From assembly GCA_963853835.1 (NCBI GenBank), contig OY970820.1, forward strand, positions 44,924,907 to 44,988,906: a stretch of DNA of 64,000 nt. The letters are read 5' to 3'. The notes below the pieces were generated by a model. The model did not search any database. It had not been told where the DNA came from and saw nothing but the letters and a program-made list of their open reading frames with translations. Both the position numbers and the translations under genes were made by a program. The stretch's first letter is position 1. Every line of letters starts with the position of its first letter. Positions 23,772-37,165 of this stretch are shown here, piece after piece. Source of the DNA: Calendula officinalis (taxonomy: Eukaryota > Streptophyta > Magnoliopsida > Asterales > Asteraceae).

Positions 23772-24899
23772 TGTAGGGTTTCATTGTACTCGATTGACCC
23801 ATAGGACCGACCGCCTAGCATGCTTGGTTCGAACCTTGCTGACCAAGAACATGAACTTGTTCTTGACCGGTTAAACCAACTAGCTGATTTAATCCCTAAA
23901 AGCGGAACTATGATTAAACCTAATCCTTAAACCCTAAAGGATTGGGATGTTGGAAATCTAGATTAGATTAACAAGAAAGAAACATTGTACGAAGAACTCG
24001 AACACACACAAAGCTTGTGTGGTTCGTTCGACCATCAACCAAAGAACCCTAGGGTTCTTTGGCGGAATTCGTCCAAGAGGGGAAAAGGGAGAAAAGATGT
24101 TTCCCAAAACATACCTTGTTGTTTGCTTAAGATTAGTCCACTGATGATGAACAAATCGAGCGATCTTCTAGTTGATCTAAGCAATGAACTTGTTCTTCAA
24201 TACTTGAAGAACACGAAGAACACGAAGAACGAAGAACACCAAGACTTGGTGTCTTGCTCTATTTCGGCCGAATGGAGGAAGTGAGGGGGCTAGGGTTTCA
24301 GCTTAATGGTGTAACCCCATAAGTGATCCATAAGCCTTCTATTTATAATCAAGGGACTTTCACTTAGGGCCCTTCTAGTTTAATTAAGATTAATCTCTTA
24401 ATTAAACTTATCCTTTTACACTTTCATCCCTTATAGTTTAACTAGTTTATTATTGTTGCACTTAACTATTAAATGTCTAGTATTAATACACTAATAATTC
24501 GGTACCCATATACACGAATTATATACTTGTATTTATACTTTTAATAATTAATTATATAATAACCTTTATATAATTTATACAACAATATTTTCCAATTACT
24601 TATATGATTTAATAGCTTTAAATCATATCATGGATAATCTTTGATTAACACATTGTATATTTACTCAACTAGTAAATGTACAAACACTTGTATTAATTAC
24701 TTAGTTAAACTAATCTAGTAATAAGTTAAACTTAACTTAATACTTAACTGATTCATAATGACTATTATGAATCATTCCACTTCGTAGTATCATTGCTTAT
24801 CTTGCTCGTATTACATGCACTCACCGGTGTGACCCTTAAGTGTTTCGTAGGCATGGATGTATCATTATAGGTTGACTAACTGTGCACATAAATCCTCCA
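23772..24899 (-). repeat. 3' LTR of the nested element
   Basis: It runs from TGTAGGGTTTCATTG to ATAAATCCTCCA on the plus strand, so it starts TGGAGGATTTATGTGC in element orientation. It includes a GAAGAAC-rich patch near 24205. A 99-residue plus-strand frame inside it is antisense to the element, recurs in each LTR with changes, and has no recognisable domain. Confidence 0.9.
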
Positions 24900-24997
24900 G
24901 ACTCCCACTTATGCAAGTTCGTAACCTTTGTCTTAATGATACGAGCTACAGTGGCTTTCTAGATGGGCATGTAGGTAACCAACCCCATAAAAACAGC

Positions 24998-25234
24998 TTA
25001 CGTAACCCAGGTATAGTTTATGAAAAACTCTTTATTAGCGTCTCCTAGTAAAGAACACTCTGTCTCTACTTCTTGGGCAAATATGTTAGGCTTATCCCTT
25101 GCAGCACGGTATTTGTGACAACGAATACGAGCATGGTAGAAAATATCAACTCCTGTATTCGTAAACATTTTATGACTTCTTGACCCAAAAATGTTGTGAT
25201 AAACGACAAAGAACAAATCAGTTCGTTTGGGCAC
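24998..25234 (-). pseudogene. Conserved relic frame, nested copy
   Basis: It contains the peptide VDIFYHARIRCHKYRAARDK, matching the frame at 18733-18954 in the outer element, with a longer N-terminal part. The identity is unknown. Confidence 0.3.
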
Positions 25235-27159
25235 GGCCGTGCACTTGTCAGTTTCTCATCATGTCAAAGGACCTATAAATATCTCTCCTTAAAAGGAGGT
25301 GCAATTACCATCTTGTTATATTTCGATTTAAAGTACAACCTCCTTTGTACGCAGTATCGCCTCGTATGACAAATATTTTTCAGAATTGTCCAAGACGAAC
25401 CAAAGCACATTAGTCATTGTATCCTAAACCAAATACCTCAGGCTTAAGGACAATCCTAGTGAACAATACTTTTGAACTGTTCAACCACTAAGTATTGTCA
25501 CGGTGGTCGATCCAATATTCGTTGAGCCTCCAACAGAATATCACCGATATTTGGTTTACACAAAACTTGTGTAGCTATCTTCGAAGAACTTCGAATCTAC
25601 CACCAACTATCGCGATGACGTTAACGTCCCATCAAGGTTCCCACCAAGACGAGTAGTCACGGATTTATACCTCTTTGAATAATTAGGACTTTTATTCATG
25701 GATATTGTAAAACATACAAAGTCTGAATAACAATGATACTAACTCATGTATTATTCCTCACTGGACATAGATACTGAATTATTACTGGATCATTACTTAT
25801 TCCTTTTGTTCGTATTGATTACTTACTGATTCTTACAATTTTAATTGTAACTTTATCACTAAACCAATCATTTCTATTAAACTAAAGACACAAGACAGGT
25901 ATTTAGGAATACTGTCTCTTTTGTCTTTGCTAGATATTGTTCATGCAACATTTAGAACATATTCTAGTCTTGCCTTTTATGTAATTCGGCAAACATAGGA
26001 GGACTGGAAATTAACTCCTTAGTTTCTTGAATTCATAAAACTATCCTTGTAACTAAAGCCTCTTTTAGTTACTTGATTTGTATATATTCTTACTTGTTAA
26101 AGAAATTTCCTTAAATGATTATGTTGTCCACTGAAGTGTTAACAACCTATTAGATATGCAACAATTAATCACAAGACTTGTGATCACGCTATTAGGTTTG
26201 CAATAATCTAATCAATGATCATTTATTTCTCTTAACTCTTTGGCTAACGACTTGGTAAAACCTTGTTGTTAATGTCTTACTAACTTACTGAATTCATTAA
26301 CATCTTTAATGAATTACGTTAGTCTTAGCTCCCACTTACTTTTATGGAATTTAAGCATCTCTTAAACTACTTTGACCTAGTCAATAACTTTAAGTTTAAT
26401 CTTTTATGTATTCTATCAACAATTAAGATCATCCTTTGGATTTGCGAATATCCAACATTCCCATTTAGGGAATGATGATCTTTATCGATTACTGTATCTA
26501 ACAAGTATAAGACACTTGAAACGATACTTCCAATTATTAAATACATTAGTATCCTTTTAAGAACTTTATTTAATGCCAAAGTGATTTCCCTGGATTTCTT
26601 AAATATCCATTATTCCTATAAAGGAATTATGACTTGATTAAATATTGTATTTATTACAAGTATAAAAGACTTGTAATAATACTATTAAAGTCTATCTTGA
26701 TTATATCCAATATAATCATACTATATTAATACTAATACTTTAAAACTTACTATCATAAGTAATGACTATTACTTAAGATGTTTTAACTAAGTTCAATAAC
26801 CTTTGAACCTTATGCTTCCATAAAACTCTTAAATACTTTTATTAGAAAAACTTTCTAATTACTAGTATCTAAGTACCTTGAGCTATCAAGGCATTATTCA
26901 TTCATACAACAATCAAACAAGTATATAACATGAAATATAAGTAACTCAAAACTTGACTTACGACCTAGTCATAAACCTTGACTAGTGTAATTATCACACA
27001 TGCACACAATATAATTCAACCATGGATGCGAATTTATTAAAACTAAAGAAAAACCTCGTTTTAACAAAAAAATTAAAATTATCCAAACAATAAAGTAAAA
27101 TTGTTTAACTGAATCCACAAAATACTGAATTATAAAAAACTTGGTGCTCGTGGGATCAT

Positions 27160-28167
27160 CACCATCTCATGCCAATCGTCATCACTTTCCATCTCCTCCT
27201 ACAATAAACGATTGCAAAAGTTAGATTACTCGTAATGTACTTTACAAGTATCTTAAGTGATTAAGAAGTGTGGTTGTGTTACCTGAGGAACTTGCGTTTC
27301 CTCCACTACCACTTGCACCCTTTGGACAATTCCTTTTCCAATGCCCAGCCTCACCACACTTGAAGCACCGATTCTCGGTCCTCGCAGTGTTAGGCTTCAC
27401 CTTCTTGACCTTTTGTTTGACACCTTTACCATTTGGCACACCTTGGTTAGGATAGATCTTACCCTTTCCTTTACCACCTTGCCCTTTTCTCTTCTTCGCA
27501 CCGCCACCGCCATTACCGATCATAAGAACATCCTTAGATTTGGTCCCCAAACTCAACTCAGCTGTCTTGAGCTTGGAATGTAGCTCAGCTATGGATTTCT
27601 CCATATTATGCATGTTGTAGTTGACCACAAAAGACTTGTAGTCATCAGACAACGGGTTGAGTATAGTGTCTGTTGCCATTTGCAACGTATGGGGTGACCA
27701 AGTCTAGCGAGGTGATCCATGTGCCCTTTCATTTTCATGACGTGGGCACTCACCGGCGATCCTTTGACCGTCTTGCAAGAGTTGAAGGATCAATTGATGT
27801 CAAACCTCTCAGTGCGAGCTTGCTCTTGAAATGAATCCCTAAGTTGCTGGATCATCTCAAATGCAGGCACATCCATAAGTCCCGCTTGTAACTCAGGACT
27901 CATAGTGGCGAGTATTAGACAGCTCACATCGAGTGCATCACTGACATGCTTATCATAAGCTTGCCTCGTTTCAGCTCTGGCATTAGCAGCAGGGACATTT
28001 GGTACTGCTCTCTCCAAGACATACCACTTTCTCTCATGCCTGAGCACAATACGAAGATTGCGCTCCCAATTCAGAAAGTTTGACCCAGTCAACTTGTCTT
28101 TTTCGAGGATTGAGCGAAGTGAGAGATTGTTGGTACTTGTTGTCGCGATTGTGTTTGTTGCTGCCAT
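27160..28167 (-). pseudogene. Copia-type gag of the nested element, broken
   Basis: It has the same architecture as the gag at 20991-21989: ATG at 28167, Gag core, basic linker and the zinc knuckle CFKCGEAGHWKRNC. A TGA at about 27790, directly after FDIN, replaces what the outer copy reads as arginine. A one-base deletion near 27690 shifts the frame. The 3' intron borders and the acidic downstream exon (ESDDDWHEMVMIPRAP) are kept. Confidence 0.85.
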
Positions 28168-28249
28168 CTACAAATCAAACCCAGTTTAATTAGTAATCAT
28201 CAATAAACATTCTCTAAAATATATTATAAACCCATAATTAATATTTTAG

Positions 28250-28612
28250 GCCTAGGATCCATATATCACATTCTCGCCGCAAGGTTTGGGAACATCCCGA
28301 CGAGACATGTTGTTTCTGGTAGGTAACATCCTTACCGATCGTATCAAGACTTGACACGATTCCTAGGGGTCGTAGAATCTTTAGACTTATAACTTATTAC
28401 AACCTTGTACAATCTAATTGTACATTTATAAGTTAGTAATAAAGTCTAGTATGTTTATTCTACTCCAGTACTTTTTGGGCCGGGACTCCCGATTATCACC
28501 AAAGTAGATCAGACCATCTAAGACAGTGCGATGCTCTGCGCCGGGACTCCCGATTATCACAGAACCTTAGGCACCCTAACACTCGCAATGATTTGAATCC
28601 ATATCTAAGGTT
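28250..28612 (-). promoter_or_regulatory. Conserved leader upstream of gag, nested copy
   Basis: This is the counterpart of 22070-22445, with both GCCGGGACTCCCG hairpin repeats present. Confidence 0.45.
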
Positions 28613-30720
28613 CTTTATCCTTACAATATGAATATCGTTTAACAAGTGAGGTGTTCCATTAGGTGGATATTACTTAGATCTAAGATTTTCTTGGGTTTGT
28701 TTAAGTCTTAAACTAAACTTAAACCTTTGTCCAATCTTAATCCTTGTTTAAAATGTGACTTGTGAATTTAGGAATTCTACAAGACACCTTTTTAAAGCTT
28801 AAGAACTATTCTTTAAAACTTATAGTTTCAAGAATTTGCGCGATTTTATATGTATGCCTAAAACGAGGTGTACAAAACGTTTTACTAGGTTTTGTGAGAA
28901 ACCTTTATCTATAATAAAACTTACTTGTTTTATCTTACTTGAAAGACTTTTGAAACTTATGTTAAACTTTTAATCCTATTATGATTCATAATCTTGAATC
29001 ATAAATCTAGTTTAACACATCTAGTTTTTCATACGTTTAATAACGAAATTAGACATTTGTTTTGACTTATTAGATTCGACCAAAACTTATGTCTTAACGG
29101 CACACTTACAAACTTTGTGATTTTCTTGTGTAGCTCCCACTAGTTCCAACAACCATGATGGAACTTAAACTAACATAATCGCCGGTTTATACTTGGTGAA
29201 ACTAATAAACTTATTATATAAAGACTATATATAATAATTCTTAGTTTGTTTAAACCTTTGTTATATTTAACTTAAACTAGTTAAATATAGGTTCTTGTTA
29301 TTTATTCTTGATCATTAATCTAGTATATTACATAACTTGTAAAATACTTATATTATACTTGTATAATTATCTAGTTATAATAACTTATAATTTTATACAC
29401 TTTAATATAAAACTTTGTATATTTCTAGTTAATTATATAATTTTAACTTTTACAATTTCTAGTTATAATGAAATCATAACTTTGTACTTTCTAGTTTTGA
29501 TTATATAATAACTTTATACAATAACTAGTTATACTATTATCATTTAAGATCAAAATTACATTACCTTTTTAATTGTTCCATTTTATCTTGTATTTAATAT
29601 ATTCGTACATATATATATATTATTTATCGTAAACTTGTAACATTCTAATAAAATATTACATCTAATTTATACGTATGTATTTTAACTTAATCTAATTAAA
29701 ATACGTATAAACTTATTATATCCTTTAAAATTCATTTTTCTTTAAATATTTTAAAAATTCTGAAATAATATAAATAAACAAATAAATACATCTTGTTAAT
29801 TTTAGAACTTAAAAATTAACACTTCTTATTAATTAGTTAAACCCTAATCTTGTTCTTGATCAATCAAAACTAGGGTTTTGACTTTCTTGATCAAAGACAT
29901 TATTTTATTAAAAGATTAATTTTAATCAATCCTAAATAAACTTTATTTAAATACTAAGATAGATTATAACCTTAATAAATTTATTTAAACTTTTTAATTT
30001 AAACCTTATAAACAATAAAACTTTGTTTAAATTACTAGGTTTAAAGAACTAGTTTTAATAAATCTATCAAAATATAATTAAACATATTAAACATAAACTT
30101 GTTTAATTATCTAGGTTTTAGATTATTATATTCTAATTAATTCTTTTAATTAAACTAAACTAGTTTAATCCTAGATTATATCTAGAGTTTCAAAATTTCC
30201 TTAAAGCCTAGGAAACTTTTACACCAATTAAACTAGGCTAGTTTAACAAACTTGGTGTCCAAGTAACCTCCTTGATTTCAAAATCTTTGACGAAAAAAGG
30301 AAGGGATCCTTTTTGATCAATTAAACCAAAACTTGGCTTAACATACTTAATCTTAGATTTGGAAGATCAACTAATAAGGAAAGAATCCTCTTGATCAAGA
30401 ACTTTGATGTTCTTGATCCTAGGGTTCTTCCAATTTTCGAAAAAATCCAGGGTTAGGAAAAAAAGCCTTTTGATCAATTAAACTAAACTAGTTTAATGTT
30501 CTTGATCCTAGGGTTCATATGCTATTTTCGAAAATTACTAGGGTATTAGAAACCTTTTGACCAATTAAACTAAACTAGTTTAATATTCTTGGTCATAGGG
30601 TTCTTACCCTTTTTCGAAATTTAAGAAGAAGAAGGAAAAAAACATGGAACAAAAAAACTTGTAATTAAAAAATAAACAAACAAAAGAAACTGTTAATCTA
30701 GTTTAGATTTCTAAACCAAC

Positions 30721-30732
30721 GCTCTGATACCA
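30721..30732 (-). promoter_or_regulatory. Primer-binding site (initiator Met-tRNA type), nested element
   Basis: The minus strand reads TGGTATCAGAGC, the usual plant initiator Met-tRNA complement, one base inside the 5' LTR. Confidence 0.9.
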
Positions 30733-30733
30733 C

Positions 30734-31861
30734 TGTAGGGTTTCATTGTACTCGATCGACCCATAGGACCGACCGCCTAGCATGCTTGGTTCGAACCTTG
30801 CTGACCAAGAACATGAACTTGTTCTTGACCGATTAAACCAACTAGCTGATTTAATCCTTAAAAGCGGAATTGGGATTAAACCTAATCCTCAAACCCTAAA
30901 GGATTGGGATGTTGGAAATCTAGATTAGATTAACAAGAAAGAAACCTTGTACGAAGAACTCGAACACACACAAAGCTTGTGTGGTTCGTTCGACCATCAA
31001 CCAAAGAACCCTAGGGTTCTTTGGCCGAATTCGTCCAAGAGGGGAAAAGGGAGAAAAGATGTTTCCCAAAACATACGTTGTTGTTTGCTTAAGATTAGTC
31101 CACTGATGATGAACAAATCGAGCGATCTTCTAGTTGATCTAAGCAATGAACTTGTTCTTCAATACTTGAAGAACACGAAGAACACAAAGAACGAAGAACA
31201 CCAAGACTTGGTGTCTTGCTCTATTTCGGTCGAATGGAGGAAGTGAGGGGGCTAGGGTTTCGGCTTAATGGTGTAACCCCATAAGTGATCCCTAAGCCTT
31301 CTATTTATAATAGAAGGACTTTCAGTTAGGGCCCTTCTAGTTTAATTAAGATTAATCTCTTAATTAAACTTATCATTTTACACTTCCATCCCTTATAGTT
31401 TAACTAGTTTATTATTGTTGCACTTAACTATTAAATGTCTAGTATTAATACACTAATAATTCGGTACCCATATACACGAATTATATACTTGTATTTATAC
31501 TTTTAATAATTAATTATATAATAACCTTTATATAATTTATACAACAATATTATCCAATTACTTATATGATTTAATAGCTTTAAATCATATCATGGATAAT
31601 CTTTGATTAACACATTGTATATTTACTCAACTAGTAAATGTACAAACACTTGTATTAATTAGTTAGTTAAACTAATCTAGTAATAAGTTAAACTTAACTT
31701 AATACTTAATTGATTCATAATGACTATTATGAATCATTCCTCTTCGTAGTATCATTGCTTATCTTGCTCGTATTACATGCACTCACCGGTGTGACCCTTA
31801 AGTGTTTTGTAGGCATGGATGTATCATCATAGGTTGACTAACTTTGCACATAAATCTTTCA
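30734..31861 (-). repeat. 5' LTR of the nested element
   Basis: It has the same length (1128 bp) and ends as the LTR at 23772-24899. The neighbouring primer site shows that this is the 5' LTR for minus-strand transcription. Confidence 0.9.
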
Positions 31862-32679
31862 TCAATATTCTTGATCAATAACACCTCTTAGTTAAAGATT
31901 AATCCTAATTTATCCTATTCAAACAATTATTAAACTTTGTTTAAATTCTAGGATAGATTATAACTTTAATAATTTTATTTAAACTTATTCATTTAAATCT
32001 TCTAAACAAAACTTGTCTAGATTTCTAGATTTAAAGAACTAGTTTTAATAAATTTATTAAAACAATAATCAAACCTCATTAAACATAAACTTGTTTAACT
32101 TTCTAGGTTCTAGATTATGTTCTTGATTAATCCTATTAACCAATTAAACTAAGCTAGTTTAATGTTCTTGGTCCTAGGTTACTTCTAGGGTTTGAAATTC
32201 TCCTTAAGCCTAAGAAACTTTTCCACCAATTAAACTAAACTAGTTTAATCAAACTTGGTGTCCAAGTATCCTCATGATTTTCGAAATCTAGGGAGAAAAG
32301 GAAAGAATCCTCTTGACCAATTAAACTAAACTAGTTTAATAAACTTGGTCCTAGTTTTTGAAGATCAATGTAAAAAGGAAAGAATCCTTTTGATCAAAAA
32401 AATTTGACATTCTTGATCCTAGGGTTCTTGTTAATTTCGATAATACTAGGGTTAAGGAAAGAAGCCTTTTGACCAATTAAACTAAACTAGTTTAATGTTC
32501 TTGGTCCTAGTGTTCTTTCTTGATTTTGAAATTACTGTTTAACATTCTTGGTCTAGGGTTCTTTAACCCTCATTCGAAATCCATAGGAAGAAAAAGAAGA
32601 AGGAACAAAAAATAAAATAAAACATGGAAATTAAACAAACGAAAACTTTGTTAATCTTGTTTATATTTCTAAACCATCG

Positions 32680-32690
32680 CTCTGATACCA
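32680..32690 (-). promoter_or_regulatory. Primer-binding site, outer element
   Basis: The complement of CTCTGATACCA stands just inside the LTR at 32692. It is the same Met-tRNA type as in the nested element. Confidence 0.85.
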
Positions 32691-32691
32691 C

Positions 32692-33794
32692 TGAAGAGTT
32701 TCATAACACTGATCGACCACTTGGGTCAACCACCTAGTACAGTTGGTTCAACCATACTAGTAAGAACATGATGGTGTTCTTGACCGGTTAAACCAACTAG
32801 CTAATTCAATCCCTAAAAGCGGAACTGAGATTGAACTTAATCCTTAAACCCTAAAGGATTATAGGAACTTGGAAATCAAACTAGATTAACAAGAAAGAAA
32901 CCTTGTACGAAAAAACTCGAACACACACAATGCATGTGTGGTTCGTCGACCATCAACCAAAGAACCCTAGGATTCTTTGGTCGAATTCGAACGAGAGGGG
33001 AGAGGGAGAAAAGGGTTTCCCAAAACATACCTTATTGCTGGCTTCAGATAGTCCACTGATGATGAACAAATCGAGCGACCTTCTAGTTGATCTTAGCAAT
33101 GAACTAGATCTTCGAAACTCGAAGAACACGAAGAACGAACGAAGAACGAAGAACATCAAACTTGGTGTTCTTCGCTCAATTCGGCCGAATGAGGAGAGGA
33201 AGGGGGGTGGCGATTTTCGTGAGGTGTGTGACACCAATAAGGGTTACCCTAAGCCTCTTATTTATAGTTAAATAAGTTGCGCTTAGAACCCTCTAGTTTA
33301 ATTAAGATTAGATCTTTAATTAAACTTTTCTTTTACACTTCCATCCCTTATAGTTTACTAGTTCATTATTGTCACACTTAATTATCAAATACCTTAGTAT
33401 TATACACTTATATATTTCGGTATATACATACACGAAATATATACTTGTGTTATATACTTTTAATAATTAATTAGACGATAATATTATCCAATCACTATAT
33501 GATTTAATATCTCTAAATCATATCATGGATAATCTATAATTAACACATTGTATATTTACTCAACTAGTAAACGTACAAATACTTGTATTAATTAGGTAGT
33601 TAAACTAATCTAGTAATAAGTTAAACTTAACTTAATACTTAACTGATTCATAATGACTATTATGAATCATTCCTTTTCGTAGTATCATTACATATCTTGC
33701 TCGTATTATATGCACTCACCGGTGTGACCCTTAAGTGTTTCGTAGGTTTGGATATATCATCATAGGTTGACTAACTGTGCACATAATTCCAACA
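32692..33794 (-). repeat. 5' LTR of the outer element
   Basis: It runs from TGAAGAGTTTCATAACAC to ATAATTCCAACA (1103 bp), paired with 17608-18687. The TSD TGAGG follows at 33795. Confidence 0.9.
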
Positions 33795-33878
33795 TGAGGG
33801 ACTGACACATAATCGTATGTCCCAGGGGCATACGTTAGAAAAACTCTTTGAATAAAAGTGGTATTTTGTGTATATATG

Positions 33879-35205
33879 GAGTAAATGATAGAAATTATCC
33901 CTGTGGTATACCCGATTCTGCGTTTTTGTCCATAAATTGTTTTCTTCAGCTTTTTTGTCCCCAAACTTTTTTGGTTTCCGCCTTTCTGCCTTTCCTTCCA
34001 AATTTCACCGTTAACTAACCCCACATGCTAAACACGTGAGGGTATTTAAGTATTTTTCCTCGACTACTTGTACCTTATCCTTTAAAATATATATTTTTAT
34101 ATGTATTTTTTTTCTTTTACACCCATTTGCTTTGTCATCTATCTATAATCAATATTGAAGAATGATCAAGTAAAAATCGATTATCAGTTTCATGAGATTG
34201 ATCAGGACTACTGATTGAATTTTGAATACCATCACCGTTGACACCCTCAATTGACTCAAGTTCAGAATCACCATCATCTCTGGCTCCACTCTCGCACGAC
34301 TTCCACCGCCACACCACCATCTCCTGCTCCACCCTAGCAGACTCGTTTCAACACCATCGCCCGCACATACACATGAGAAAACTAGGGGTGAGCTCGGTCC
34401 AAAACCGAAACCGATAGAGCCAAAACCGAAAACGCCGAATTTTTAAAACCGAACCGAACCGATAACATGTTATCGGTTTTGATTCGGTTCGGTATCGGTT
34501 CAGTTCGGTTTCGGTTCGGTTTATTTAGGCCAATTGCTCGTCCTTATCCAAAGACCGAACCGAAACCGAAAACGATGAATTTTCCAAACCGAACCGATAA
34601 CATGTTATCGGTTTTGGTTTGGTTATGTTTCGGTTGGTTTTCAGTTCGGTTTTTACGGCCCAAATGCTCACCCCTAGTATAAAACCCAGAAGCAGAAATC
34701 GAGTGGTGGGTCGCCGGAATCAAAACCAGAAATAGAAGGGGGAAATTGTGTCGGTGGATGGATGAAACCAGAAACCAGAAGCAGAATCGAGTTGAAAATC
34801 TGCAGTTGCAATAACGAGATCTGTAACATTAGTAGAAAGAGCGGATGGAGGGAAAGCAACAAGAAATGCTCTTAATATGTTGAAATGCTCTTAATCTGCT
34901 CGAGATCTGTAAAGTAAGGGTTTTGAAATTTTGGTTTTAGGGTTTTTTTTAGGAAAGGGGATGAAAGAGGAAGAAGATGAAAAAAGAAAGAGAAAAAAAG
35001 AAATATTAAAAGGGAAAAGGAAAAGGAAAATGACAAAAGTACCCTTACTTTTTTAGCATTTCACGTTAGTTAACGCTGAAATTTGGATGGTAGGACAGAA
35101 ATGTGGAATCCAATAAAGCTTAGGGACAAAAAACTCGAAGACAAAAGTTTAGGGATAAAAATGCAGAATCGAGTATACCACAGGGACAATTTCTGTAAAT
35201 TACTC
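33879..35205. mobile_element. Mutator-like non-autonomous element with long terminal inverted repeats
   Basis: The left terminus (GAGTAAATGATAGAAATTAT, then CCCTGTGGTATACCCGATTC) is mirrored by the right terminus (ending GAATCGAGTATACCACAGGG then GTAAATTACTC). The arms are about 90-150 bp with some mismatches. Long inverted arms suggest Mutator-like or foldback type. The neighbouring 9 bp (GTATATATG and ATATAACGT) do not match well, so the target duplication is unproven. The inside has a hAT MITE and a 65-residue minus-strand frame (34135-34332) whose composition looks gene-derived, possibly a captured fragment; I do not recognise it. Confidence 0.6.
34383..34676. mobile_element. hAT MITE (CCGAAACC family) inside the Mutator-like element
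   Basis: Ends are TAGGGGTGAGCTCGG and AAATGCTCACCCCTA. The interior has the palindrome CCGATAACATGTTATCGG twice (about 34456 and 34586) and a decayed internal copy of the right end near 34535, as if two units were fused. The flanking octamers agree only partly. Confidence 0.75.
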
Positions 35206-35216
35206 ATATAACGTCA

Positions 35217-35340
35217 GTTAATGTAAAAGACCATCGGTGAAAAACCTTTCAGAATTAAAGACCATCAGTGTAATTTTTGAAACTAAAAGACTATTGATGA
35301 AATTTGCTATAAACTTAAAGAACCTTCAATATAATTTACT
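35217..35340. repeat. Solitary arm of a foldback element
   Basis: The words GACCATCGGTGAAAAACC, GACCATCAGTGTAATTTTT and GAAATTTGCTATAAAC match the right arm of the foldback elements in the bHLH intron (39756 and 39981). No partner arm is seen nearby. Confidence 0.6.
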
Positions 35341-35801
35341 CTAAGATTAATAATCTAGGATTACCATACCTGGTGGCCGGCGGCCATCCACATAGGCATT
35401 CGCGTAAGCTCCATGTAATTGTCTCTGCCTACATGGCATCCACCTTTGTGTGTATGCTATTCCTAACCATTTTTTTTTATAATAAATCGTTTATTATAAA
35501 AGGCAATGGCGGTAGCAAGGGGGTCAAGGTGGGCCATTGACCACCCCCAATTTCTGGGTTTTTATTTTATTTTTTTAAAGTATAAATTGTAATATTGGTA
35601 TAATTGACCACCCAAATCTTAAAAAAAAAGAGTTTTATGCTGCAGAAATTGGTGACCATCGACCTTCGCTCCTCTCAATACTCTCAATTTCAGTTGTTCC
35701 GAAAGTGAAGCCTTAAACCCTTAAGCTCTCGTCATCTTCATCCTATAAATAAGTTAATCAGATATCTTTATTTGCTTTTCTATTTTATTTGGCGTATCAT
35801 C
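35341..35801. other. Intergenic DNA with a perfect hairpin
   Basis: A perfect inverted repeat (TTATAATAAA-TCG-TTTATTATAA, 35477-35499) precedes GC-rich GGCGGTAGCAAGGGGG sequence that resembles old hAT-type ends. No gene was found. Confidence 0.45.
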
Positions 35802-36178
35802 CAGGGGCGGTAGGACATGGTCTCAATTTCAATATATGTATTGTTTTTTCACGGCTTAAAATATAGGCAGGGTCGTCCCTAGGCATGGGCAACAAGGGCG
35901 GCCGCCCATGACCCACAAAATTCAGGGGCCCGCTTTCAAAAAAATCAACTCATGTATACATATGTGTAAACTTATTTAAATCAAGGTAAGTCCAACGGAA
36001 TATTAATTACCGGCAGACTAAAGGGTCCAATCCGGACATTTAACTTGGGGCGTCACTTTTAATTTGGCGGAAAATTTTTAGTTATTGGACCGACCTTGAA
36101 TATAAACTTATATTTTGCTACATGCTTATAATTTTTAGGTTTTGCCCCCTCTTTATATTTTTTCTGGTACCGCCCCTG
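35802..36178. mobile_element. hAT-like element (CAGGGGCGG ends)
   Basis: CAGGGGCGGTA at the left and TACCGCCCCTG at the right are perfect inverted ends. The flanking octamers (GTATCATC and ATAAAAGG) are not convincing duplicates, so it may be old. A second hAT-like element lies inside. Confidence 0.65.
35868..36098. mobile_element. Nested hAT-like element
   Basis: Ends CAGGGTCGTCCC and GGACCGACCTTG are inverted repeats with small differences. The flanks AATATAGG and AATATAAA agree at six of eight bases. Confidence 0.6.
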
Positions 36179-37071
36179 ATAAAAGGTGATTTAAAAATAT
36201 TGTAATTGTTATATAGATCATTTGTAACTCTTTTAATTAATAATTGAGTAAATTATGGAGATTGTGGTTTATGATAATTTATTATATGCGTAGTCCTTTA
36301 GGTTTCGTTTATTACAGTCAACATCCTCATAGTACGTTGTATGTTTGTTATATTGATTGCCCCTACTGCTAAATTGGGTTGTTCAAATATATTAAATGAA
36401 CATACTACCTTTTTGTAATGGACGAAGATAAATTTATACACGTAAAAAGTGACAAAAAACACATTAACCACCCGTTCAATTAAACTTGCCTGGTTTGTGT
36501 TTGATCATGTACCTTTTGTGTGCGAGTAATTGAGATGAATCAATGCAACCAAATCCCTTTGAACTCTGCTGAATATTATTTTATGAAATATATTTTCGGG
36601 TTTATTTATGTTACTTATTGCTTTTGTACCAAGTAGCTTTATACATGGCATTTGTTTTCTCAAATTGCCTATTGATTATTGTATTTCAGCACATACATTT
36701 TTTGGCCACAATCGATTTTAATTCCATGATGATGTAAATAATTGCATAAGCATACACAAATACCAAATCGAACCATTTCAAATTATAACAAAACTTACTC
36801 GTTAAGCAAGAGTAGTTTATTTTTACAAGAAATCTTTAATTGTATAATTAATATATTACTTGATGATGATATATTACCTGATTAATCATTAATCAATTCA
36901 TATTAGATATGTTATTTTTTTTTATTTTTTTTAAGATTAAATAAACTTCTTTTAAAATAAAGAAATAGGTTTAGTAATGCACATATGTTCCCTCTAATTG
37001 GCAAAACAACTTTAATATTTAAGATGATGTAAATGCAATTTATGTGCTAAAGCATATTCTTAGTTGATGTT
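36179..37071. other. AT-rich DNA upstream of the bHLH gene
   Basis: This probably includes the bHLH promoter. No other gene or clear element was found. Confidence 0.5.
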
Positions 37072-37080
37072 GTATAAGTA
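37072..37080 (+). promoter_or_regulatory. TATA box of the bHLH gene
   Basis: GTATAAGTA lies 93 bp before the ATG, followed by ACTTATCATCCTCA. The relic duplicate keeps the same two blocks with 94 bp to its ATG, which supports a functional core promoter. Confidence 0.6.
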
Positions 37081-37165
37081 TAGCAACTTATCATCCTCAC
37101 TAATTACTTAAAATTCTACAAATTACCATTTTTATTGAAAATTGAACGACAAAAAAAAAAAATAG

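Larger units (their letters stand above)
23772..31861 (-). mobile_element. Nested non-autonomous gag-only LTR retrotransposon (8,090 bp)
   Basis: LTRs of 1128 bp each (23772-24899 and 30734-31861) flank an internal region with a Met-tRNA-type primer site, a broken gag and long noncoding DNA. It is inserted into the internal region of a related element, between that element's gag and primer site. The LTR pair differs at only a few positions (for example TGGAGG against TGAAAG at the start), so the insertion is fairly recent. Confidence 0.92.

Noticed and set aside
23985..24284. A 99-residue plus-strand frame (MYEELEHTQSLCGSF...) repeated at 30947-31246 and, changed, at 32903-33271
   Set aside because: It lies inside LTRs, antisense to the element, and recurs only because the LTRs recur. 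It differs in reading and end between copies and has no domain, so I did not call a gene.
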